NCBI GenBank assembly: GCA_037043455.1
Contig: JAWPHD010000231.1
Location: 248,001-312,000 of the forward strand
Direction of reading: 5' to 3'
From: Cyrtodaria siliqua
Lineage: Eukaryota > Mollusca > Bivalvia > Adapedonta > Hiatellidae
Length of the DNA: 64,000 nucleotides
The position numbers and the translations under genes were made by a program. The notes beneath the pieces were generated by a model. That model saw only the letters and a list, made by a program, of their open reading frames with translations. It searched no databases and was not told the DNA's origin. Below, in pieces: positions 57,426 to 64,000 of the stretch (the stretch's first letter is position 1; each line of letters starts with the position of its first letter).

Positions 57426-57900
57426 TAAATATTTTCGGAAAACACAATACCCCATTAATACCCAATAGCGTGTATTTGATTACATGAAAGGACACAATGT
57501 CAAGCAATTATAAAAGAAAGAGATATTTATCTATTCGTCCAAAGTTTGTAAAGTCAACCTTAAACTGCTTAATGTAATTGTTGTCACCGTTAACAGATTT
57601 GGTCATTTAAATAAGTAAGCGACCCATTTAAGGGGCAAATGTGACAATCATTATAATTCCAAAGGTTAGTGGGACATATCGCTTTTATTTTTGTTTGACG
57701 TGGTTGACGGTAACTGAAAAAATAACGTTTAACGAGGCTTATCTCCAGAATTGAACCAGGACATCATTGCCGCGGATATACTAATACAACACAATGAGCA
57801 TACATATATATTAAATTTAATTTAAAATTAAAAATGCAAGCACACGGTCAAATTTACTCTAACATAGGTTGAAATATATGTTGGTGCAGTAAATCAACAA
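57426..57900. other. no gene supported
   Basis: AT-rich and unassigned. Confidence 0.45.
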
Positions 57901-57904
57901 TTAC

Positions 57905-58480
57905 TAGCATGTCAAAACAATTGCCCTGTTGACGACAGTCAACAATAAACACAAAGAGAAACAAAGAACAACTTTAAGATGAATAAAAGGCAATATAAGA
58001 TATTTCAAACACAAAATTGTTGACAATAGGGCTGCCACTTTGGAACGGTCAGTGGCACAAATGGCCGCTGGGGTCTAAACCAGATTCTAGGGTGCACCGA
58101 CCCTCATTATTACCCTATTGTCATCCCAATAAACAGGACAGTGTAAATAAAGATATCCGCGTCAGGTTATAATCTCTAACAAACAAAGCAGCATTAGTAG
58201 GCAATATAAGTAAAACACATAAATGAGCATGTATGTATAATATAAAAAACAAAGCCTAGAAAGCCACAAAGTAAGTAGTCAATGACTTGGCTGAAGTCAA
58301 AGCAACAAGATAACAAACCATTAAAGGTACGACAAGACAAGATTAAAGACAAACATCAAACGCTACTATAACGATTTGGGTAGACGTCATTATAGGGTTC
58401 ACTATTTGTCCGGTCATCGTACAATCAAGGAGGAAAGCATAGTGGCGAACTGTAAATGGGTCAACCACTTGGAGAAAAAA
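57905..58480 (-). mobile_element. family P retroelement, 3' region
   Basis: The reverse strand begins with VVDPFTVRHYAFLLDCTMTG (about 58470-58400). It continues with the family landmarks (cttgtcgtacctttaatggt, ccaagtcattgactacttac, tgctgctttgtttgttagag, cggtgcaccctagaatctgg, ccgttccaaagtggcagccc) to the terminus near 57915. It is continuous with the coding fragment at 58490-58800 except for an internal deletion. Confidence 0.8.
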
Positions 58481-58489
58481 AAGGAATTT

Positions 58490-58800
58490 AGCTGGGAGCA
58501 GAGGCTATGAAGAGGTTAAAAGCCAGGTGGTGATAGTCTTTGTCGCAGAAGAGTTCTTAAAATACCGTTATATTTTAAAAGTAGATCAGGGTTAAGATAA
58601 TACAATTTTGCAAAAGCTTTTCCAAGTTTATGGTAATGGTAGCCCTGCTGGAGTAGTTTTTTAGTTATACAACGATTATGAATATTAAAGTCCTCAACAC
58701 GACTACACGCTCTAGAGAAACTATTAAGTTGAGAAACATAGACCCCATAATAAGTAGCTAGGGGTATATCACCATCTAACCATTTTACTAATTACTAATT
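58490..58800 (-). pseudogene. family P retroelement, post-RT coding fragment
   Basis: The reverse translation reads KWLDGDIPLATYYGVYVSQL, NSFSRACSRVEDFNIHNRCI, TKKLLQQGYHYHKLGKAFAK, LYYLNPDLLLKYNGILRTLL, RQRLSPPGF and a stop. The DGD(V/I)P...YGVY.SQL.(R/S)F.RA series, then LL.QGY.YHKL.K.F, is the region directly after the reverse transcriptase palm in this family. It places this copy between the RT core (31370-31650) and the C-terminal tail (33753-33964). The FYGD..YK.RK block that should follow is deleted. The frame is broken by stops and so is absent from ordinary long-frame lists. Confidence 0.75.
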
Positions 58801-59892
58801 ATTCCGCCATTTTAAACTGCCTTTAATTTCTCCTTTCATAGTTTTGTTTTTAATAAATGTACCCAAAACATTGCATTTTTGAGAAAGTAAGAGTAGGAAA
58901 ATTATGTTAACAAACAATGAAAGAACTTTTCCCAGGCAAATAGTGGGGTGGGGAATGCAGGCTATTTTTCTTCAGGAAGAGGCCTTATTATGCCTCATTT
59001 TATGAAGGAAAAACAAGCCCTGGATGTGAACGTATTGACCGTGCCCGGGGTGGTAAAGATTCTGCGTCTGACATCTTCTCGCATTTCTAATCCTCAGGAC
59101 TTCGAGGTATACATTGCTGGTTATTCTTAGGAAAATGTGGATGGTCTGCCATCTACACTACAACATCGACCGTTATATGTAGCCTAACATGTGCAGAAAA
59201 TGAATTAATCACCATTCATCATAATATTAATTATCTGAACGTTTGCGTTAGAACCAACACAGGTAGGTGCTTTTCCAACTGGTTACTTTATAGCACGGGT
59301 ATTGATTATGTAAGCATGCAATTTAAAACTATCGCATATGTCAGTTTCAACTTAGTTGTTTTAATTATCGCCTGGCTACGTCGGGAGATTTAATGCCCAT
59401 ATGACTGTAATATTATACACCTATGCTTGACACAGTCTGTATCATATCCGTTTATGTTAAAATAAACATACTGCGGCTTTAGGGACCAGGCAATATTTAT
59501 TGGGGGGTTGGGACCGGTGCAAAATGGCATGGGACAGGTTCTTTTTTTGTCGCGACAAACCATGAGACGATACTTTTTTTTTTGCTAGCTTGCCATGGGA
59601 CGTACACTTTTTTTAAAGTCAAATTCTTACCCCCGCAAAAAACTTTAAACAATTACAAATATTGAAGCGCCTATTTCTATAATATCCGGGGAATCCCGAA
59701 AAAAAGCCGCGGAATAAATTCGGAATTCCGGTCTTCGGAGTAATGGACATAGATTTTAATAGAAAATAATTCGGAAAAAAATAAAAAATAAATTCCACGG
59801 ACAGATTTATTTTCCTCGGAAAGTCTTCGGCTTTCCGATTTCTTTGGACCAATATGTATTTCTTTGCAAAACATTCAGGCATCAACAATAGT
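58801..59892. other. no gene supported
   Basis: A 60-codon frame at 58948-59130 (MGNAGYFSSGRGLIMPHFMK and following) has unusually even composition and could be an exon or transposon remnant, but I do not recognise it. Around 59480-59620 a gggaccggtgcaaaatggca and catgggacgtacac block suggests a dispersed repeat. The reverse frames at 59619-59888 overlap AT-rich, ttcgga-rich sequence and look incidental. Confidence 0.4.
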
Positions 59893-60045
59893 TTGGAAAA
59901 TATTCGGACATCGGCATTTCTTCGGAAAATATTCTGACATCGGCATTTCCTTAGACATTGGCATTTCTTTCGGAAAATATTCGGACATTGGTATTGCTTT
60001 CGGAAAATATTCGGACATCAGCATTTATTCAGAAAATATTCGGAC
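59893..60045 (+). repeat. ~30-bp minisatellite
   Basis: Units ggaaaatattcggacatcgg then catttctttc begin at 59895, 59924, 59972, 60002 and 60032. The period is 29-30 bp, with one unit lengthened by ~18 bp. The 76-codon frame 59864-60094 is a translation of these units. Confidence 0.85.
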
Positions 60046-60779
60046 AGAAGTAATCTTTAAAATTAAAAAACAATTAAAATTTATTTTTGAATAAAGAAAA
60101 GCGGAACAAATTCCATTTTTTACTAATCGTTCTTTCCTCTTATTGGACATGTATCCGATTTCTGATTTTCTTTGACAAAATTACGATTTTCGATTTGGTT
60201 CAGAAAATATTCAGATTTAATTTGTGTTTACCAGCAGAAAAACATCTCAATTCTGTTGTTGAAATTATTCCAATTGCTGCTTGATTTCCGGAACAGTCTG
60301 GTTTTCTTTGGAAAATCGTTCAAAGAAAATCGTTCGCTTTCAAGTTTCTGCAGAAGCAAATCTGTTAATTATATTAGTCATGCATATTGATAAAAGGTTC
60401 ATAATGGCCTGCTGAAAATGTATACGATAATGTATTATTTCAATTTGTACTCATATAGTAAAAATTAACCTTGTAACTGCCAGTTTTGGAGTAACTTTTT
60501 CTACATTAGGCGAACGTGTTCGTGTCCGAAATGGCCTGCTGAGTTACTTCCCTTATATGCATTATCGCCATTTACATAAAAGGAAAACACATTTTGTTGC
60601 ACGGTTCACATTCAAAATAACTTGTTTTTGTTGAATGTTATATGTAGCGAACTGAAAATACAGTACAGTATACTGAATCAATGTAATTTAGACAGTATTA
60701 TGTATATTAGAATACCTGTTCGGTTTAAAATAATTATATTCTTATACATGTACATATACAAAATTTATGCAGACTCCCT
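60046..60779. other. no gene supported
   Basis: AT-rich and unassigned. It separates the minisatellite from the 3' end of the LINE. Confidence 0.45.
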
Positions 60780-60868
60780 GTGCAGACTCAACTGAATCTG
60801 AATCTGAGTAGATACGTCGAAGTAACCAATACTGGCTTTTATTCAACGGGCTGGTGTGCGCGTAAAAT

Positions 60869-61009
60869 TTAATCTGGTAATGTTAATTCACTTTTGAAGC
60901 TTTCGATGGTCTGTTGGTTCACAATATTGTCACTGAGTTTATTCCAATCTATCACTGTTCTTGGGAAGAAAGAGTATATGAAATTATCACTATTTGTCTG
61001 TATTAATTA
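60869..61009 (-). pseudogene. LINE ORF2 C-terminal tail beyond a premature stop
   Basis: After TAA (61009-61007) the same frame continues LIQTNSDNFIYSFFPRTVID, WNKLSDNIVNQQTIESFKSE and LTLPD, then TAA at 60871-60869. The FFPRT..DWN.L segment is the usual C-terminal end of ORF2 in this LINE group, so the stop at 61007 is most likely a nonsense change and 60869 the ancestral terminus. In-frame spacing is 46 codons. Confidence 0.8.
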
Positions 61010-62905
61010 GAAACACTTTGTGTTATTGTTCACTTGGTTTGCAACAATGTTTTTATGTATGTAGTCCTCGTATTTCTTAGCTCTAATTGTTCGTTTAGGC
61101 CTAAGGGGATTCAGATAGTGTTCAATATTAATAGCTGGGACTTGCCCTTCCACCACCTTGTACAGGAACGTCAGCCGCTGGTGGCATCGTCTTTCTTGTA
61201 GTGGGGCCAGTTCCAGGTCCTTCAGCATGGTGGTCACACATCCATCTTGTCTGGATCTGTAATGCTTCTTGATGAAGCGTGCGGATGATCGCTGTATCCG
61301 CTCTAGCTTGTCGATTTCGCCTTGCTGGTAGGGGTCCCTGATAACACACCCATATTCCAGTTTGGAGCGAATCAGTCCGAGGTAGGCGTTCTTCCGGCAG
61401 CTAGAAGGACAGTGCCTTAGGTTTCTTCTCATGAATCCAAGGGTAGAGTTAGCACGTTTGGTATGTGTAGTCCATTTCAGGTCATCAGAGAATGTAATTC
61501 CAAGGTAAGGATTTTCTTGAACTTGTTTTAGAATTTCGCCGTCGATGGTGTAAAAATAGCTGGACTTCTGTTTGCTGCTGAGGAGATAGCATTTCTTGGC
61601 GTTGAACTTCATACCCCAGTCATGCGCCCATTGTTGTAGATTTTTGAGGTCTAGTTGGAGGAGTTCGTGTTCTTTGATGGAGTTAATAGTTCTGTATAAT
61701 AGACAGTCATCCGCGAACAGGCGTATGTGGGACTTGACTCTCTCGGGCAGGTCGTTGATGTGGCAGAGGAACAGCAGAGGCCGTAACACCGAGCCTTGGG
61801 GTACGCCGGATCCTACTGGGACGTGTCGGGACTTCTCACCTTCCACCACCACGCACATTTCACGCTGTTGGAGGAAGCTGGCAATCCAGTCGAGTAGGGG
61901 GCCACGGATACCATAGTTCTCTAGCTTAAGGAGAAGTCGTTGGTGGGGGACGGTGTCAAATGCTTTGCTGTAGTCCAGTATCATTGTGTCGACCTGTTTA
62001 TTCTTGTCATAGTAGCCGAGTAGATCGTGAGCTGTGACGACTAGTTGTGTCTCGCAGGAGTAGCCTGAACGGGAGCCATGATTGAGGTCGGTAAGTACCC
62101 TGTGTCTGTCTAGGTGGTCGAGCATATGGTGACAAATGATATGTTCCAGTAGTTTGGATAGGACACAAGTGAGGGACACTGGGCGGTAGTTCTCTGGAGT
62201 ATGGCGATCCCCTTTCTTGAAGACCGGCGCAGTGTTGGCGCTTCTCCAGTCCTTGGGTAGATCCCCGGTGTCAACTGACTTTTGGAAGATGGCGGTAATG
62301 GCTGGGGTGGCTTCTGTCGCGCACGCCTGGAGGACTCTGTTTGGTATCTCGTCTGGGCCAGTTGCCTTCCTAATGTTGATATTTTTTAGAAGCTTCAGTA
62401 CCTCTTCTTCCCCGATATGTAGTGCGGGTATGCTCTCATCTATGTGGTTGGAGAGTGGAGGGGGTGGCTGGTTGTTGTTGTCCTTCGTGAAGACTGACTG
62501 GAATTGGTTGATCAGGATCTCCGCTTTACCTTTACAGTCGCTGACAAGGTGGCCATGGTTCCGTAGAGGGGCGATGCATATGTTGTCTACCTTCTTGGAC
62601 TTAACGTAGTTGTAAAAGGGGTTGGTGTTGTTGTTTTCCAGGCCTTCGTTGATAACTTTGTTGATATGGTCCAATTTAGCTTTGCGGATGAGCCGTTTAG
62701 TTTCCTTTTGGCATTTTCTGTAGTTTGTCCAGATGTTGGTTTTCTTGGCCCTTTTGAAGATCCTAGCTTTCCGCTTGAGCTGTCTTTTTACTTTTCTTGT
62801 GATCCATGGTGTTGCGTTTCTTGAAGTCTTCATTTTGGATGGGATGTTTTCTTGAATTGTTGGTTTGGAGCATTTCTTAAAAGGTGTCCCAGAGATGGTG
62901 TACAT
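61007..62905 (-). CDS. LINE ORF2, reverse transcriptase part
   Basis: 632 codons. It copies the element's RNA into DNA at a nicked target site. A basic linker comes first (about residues 1-100, WITRKVKRQLKRKARIFKRA). Next are KATGPDEIPNRVLQ (~180-193) and WRSANTAPVFKKGDRHTPEN with YRPVSLT (~220-246). Motif A is DYSKAFDTVPH (D311), motif B GVPQGSVLRPLLF (~367-379) and motif C FADD (397-400, both Asp present). The thumb region is YLGITFSDDLKW, and the C-terminal RIQRSSARFI and LAPLQERRCHQRL blocks follow. GPLLF has become RPLLF and HGFR has become HGSR, so activity may be impaired. The ATG at 62905 is a by-product: the frame should join the endonuclease, and a one-base excess in the A4 run (plus strand 62879-62882) separates them. 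It is closest to Jockey/CR1-like mollusc elements. Confidence 0.92.
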   Translation of the reverse strand: MYTISGTPFKKCSKPTIQENIPSKMKTSRNATPWITRKVKRQLKRKARIFKRAKKTNIWTNYRKCQKETKRLIRKAKLDHINKVINEGLENNNTNPFYNYVKSKKVDNICIAPLRNHGHLVSDCKGKAEILINQFQSVFTKDNNNQPPPPLSNHIDESIPALHIGEEEVLKLLKNINIRKATGPDEIPNRVLQACATEATPAITAIFQKSVDTGDLPKDWRSANTAPVFKKGDRHTPENYRPVSLTCVLSKLLEHIICHHMLDHLDRHRVLTDLNHGSRSGYSCETQLVVTAHDLLGYYDKNKQVDTMILDYSKAFDTVPHQRLLLKLENYGIRGPLLDWIASFLQQREMCVVVEGEKSRHVPVGSGVPQGSVLRPLLFLCHINDLPERVKSHIRLFADDCLLYRTINSIKEHELLQLDLKNLQQWAHDWGMKFNAKKCYLLSSKQKSSYFYTIDGEILKQVQENPYLGITFSDDLKWTTHTKRANSTLGFMRRNLRHCPSSCRKNAYLGLIRSKLEYGCVIRDPYQQGEIDKLERIQRSSARFIKKHYRSRQDGCVTTMLKDLELAPLQERRCHQRLTFLYKVVEGQVPAINIEHYLNPLRPKRTIRAKKYEDYIHKNIVANQVNNNTKCF

Positions 62906-63713
62906 TGGAGTTGTTTCGGTATAGTCGTAGGGTTTCTGTAGAGATGGTTGATATGTCTTTCTTTAGAGTTTCCCAGTTGGCCTTGGAGAACGTATAACAT
63001 TTTCTGGGTTTCTGTTTGGCATAGTATGGCTTGGTAACGGAATCAGCAACTACAATGTCATGGTCGGAGATACCAGGTGCGTTGGAAGTGGATTTAATGA
63101 GGGATGGATTCGTGGTAAATATAAGATCCAGAATGTTGTTTTCTCTAGTTGGCTTGTCGTGCACTTGAGTGAGATTGAAGTCAATCGACAGGTCAAGTAG
63201 AGCCTGTTGAACATCTTTGTCTTGAGCATCTCGCTGTACAGAGAGGTTCTGCCAATCTATGGCGGGGCAGTTGAAGTCGCCGGCTATAATGGTGAGGCGT
63301 TCTTTGTCGTTCATCGCCAGGTTGATTGACTTCCGTAGTTCGTTCACATCAGCCATGTTTCGATGGGGCATGTAGAATGAGGAGACTAGGAGGTTCTTCA
63401 TACCCTTGAGTTTCACTTGGACCCATTCTACTTCACATTTCGTGACCAGTTCAGGTTGTTCCTCAGCTATCAGATCCTCGTGTACTAGGACGAAAACTCC
63501 CCCTCCGAGTGTTCCTCTATCGTTTCTGTAAGCTCTGTAGTGGGTTGGGAATACTTCGCATGACTGAATGGCGTCGGGGGCTGGAGATTTACCTGGCTGG
63601 ATGCCCTTTAGCCACGATTCTGTGCCGCAGACTATGTCAGGCTTTATGTAGTGGAGGGCTGCTTGGAGTTCTGCGCTTTTCCCACCACCAATGCTCCGGC
63701 AGTTGACGTTCAT
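62877..63713 (-). CDS. LINE ORF2, apurinic-type endonuclease part
   Basis: 278 codons. It nicks target DNA to prime reverse transcription. Residues of the endonuclease/exonuclease/phosphatase fold are present in order: N4 (NVNCRS), E32 (GTESWL), Y114 (SFYMPHR), D146 and N148 (AGDFNCPAIDW), then S216-D217-H218 (SDHD). ILDLIFT (~194-200) is also conserved. The frame ends HHLWDTF and a stop; the reverse transcriptase frame overlaps it by 29 bases in another phase and repeats the same junction, showing a one-base frameshift. Upstream of M1 the frame is open (FQKKQNLRI), so M1 may not be the native start. Confidence 0.92.
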   Translation of the reverse strand: MNVNCRSIGGGKSAELQAALHYIKPDIVCGTESWLKGIQPGKSPAPDAIQSCEVFPTHYRAYRNDRGTLGGGVFVLVHEDLIAEEQPELVTKCEVEWVQVKLKGMKNLLVSSFYMPHRNMADVNELRKSINLAMNDKERLTIIAGDFNCPAIDWQNLSVQRDAQDKDVQQALLDLSIDFNLTQVHDKPTRENNILDLIFTTNPSLIKSTSNAPGISDHDIVVADSVTKPYYAKQKPRKCYTFSKANWETLKKDISTISTETLRLYRNNSNVHHLWDTF

Positions 63714-63934
63714 AATCCGAAGATTCTGTTTTTTCTGAAACGCAAAACAATGAAGAGGTGTTGGTCGGGGACTGCGGTCGATGAGGAGAAACCTTGTTGA
63801 CGTGATCTGCTGTGTCTTTCAGCTGGACTGCTGACATGCAGGGGGCTGAACGCTGAACTAGATGTGAAAGAGTCTATGGTAGAATCAATGGACGATAACG
63901 GATGGAAAATGGTTGAAGTACTCAGTTCAAAACT
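63712..63934 (-). pseudogene. probable N-terminal part of LINE ORF2
   Basis: A third reverse frame is open from about 63934 to 63712 and is Ser/Thr-rich: STSTIFHPLSSIDSTIDSFT, SSSAFSPLHVSSPAERHSRS, RQQGFSSSTAVPDQHLFIVL, RFRKNRIFGL and a stop. It meets the endonuclease frame around the six-A run near 63730, suggesting a second one-base frameshift. Low-complexity Ser-rich leaders before the endonuclease are usual in this group. It could instead be the end of ORF1. Confidence 0.45.
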
Positions 63935-64000
63935 TCAAAATGTAAAACTAGTAATGTTTATGCTATCACATTTACAACATAACACACTGTACATGGGAGT

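Larger units (their letters stand above)
60780..63934 (-). mobile_element. non-LTR retrotransposon (Jockey/CR1-like), nearly intact ORF2 region
   Basis: On the reverse strand: a Ser/Thr-rich upstream frame (about 63934-63712), an AP-type endonuclease (63713-62877), a reverse transcriptase (62905-61007), a displaced coding tail (to 60869) and a short 3' untranslated part. Near 60790-60810 the plus strand reads actgaatctgaatctgag, a short ctgaat-type microrepeat such as LINEs often carry at the 3' end. The order EN-RT without RNase H fits Jockey/CR1-type elements. The 5' end is beyond the window or lost. Three lesions (two frameshifts and one stop) interrupt an otherwise well conserved reading frame. 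Confidence 0.9.

Noticed and set aside
61596..62609. Forward frames of 106 and 130 codons at 61.6-62.6 kb
   Set aside because: They are shadows of the reverse transcriptase on the opposite strand.

Overview
This window is repeat-dominated nuclear DNA from an animal, most likely a bivalve mollusc. The evidence is AT-rich sequence, invertebrate non-LTR retrotransposons, tRNA-derived SINEs, short inverted-repeat transposons and roughly 180-bp tandem repeats of the kind common in bivalve genomes. The assignment rests on recognised families, not on a search. No intact host gene could be supported. The only long conserved coding region is a non-LTR retrotransposon at the right end; almost all other open frames are by-products of tandem repeats or transposon relics.

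Layout. 1-16 kb: dispersed repeats, several non-autonomous DNA transposons (TTAA-flanked and hAT-like), a tRNA-derived SINE, a 50-codon RecQ-like helicase fragment, a near-perfect 759-bp palindrome, and tandem arrays with units of about 192, 258, 180 and 82 bp. 16-26 kb: mostly unassigned AT-rich DNA with a SINE bounded by 15-bp target duplications (20.3-20.6 kb), the 3' end of a LINE (22.6-23.0 kb) and an L1-like LINE fossil (25.1 kb). 26.4-28.5 kb: a 21-bp minisatellite. 29.4-35 kb: a decayed LINE and a cluster of fragments of one retroelement family, called here 'family P'; its reverse transcriptase motifs look Penelope-like. 36.8-52.3 kb: one 15.5-kb array of a 37/38-bp satellite. 52.4-58.9 kb: a hAT-like element and more family P fragments. 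59-64 kb: a minisatellite and a LINE with endonuclease and reverse transcriptase domains, close to intact.

How the parts relate. The 38-bp satellite monomer aligns along its length with the last ~38 bp of family P copies lying on both sides of the array. One copy (34.45-34.56 kb) already has a 57-bp tandem duplication of that terminus. Another (34.75-34.96 kb) carries a tRNA-like promoter head fused to the family P tail. The window may therefore show a retroelement 3' end becoming both a satellite and a SINE-like chimera. Separately, the SINE at 3.6 kb shares its 3' tail with the LINE end at 22.6 kb, a SINE/LINE partnership.
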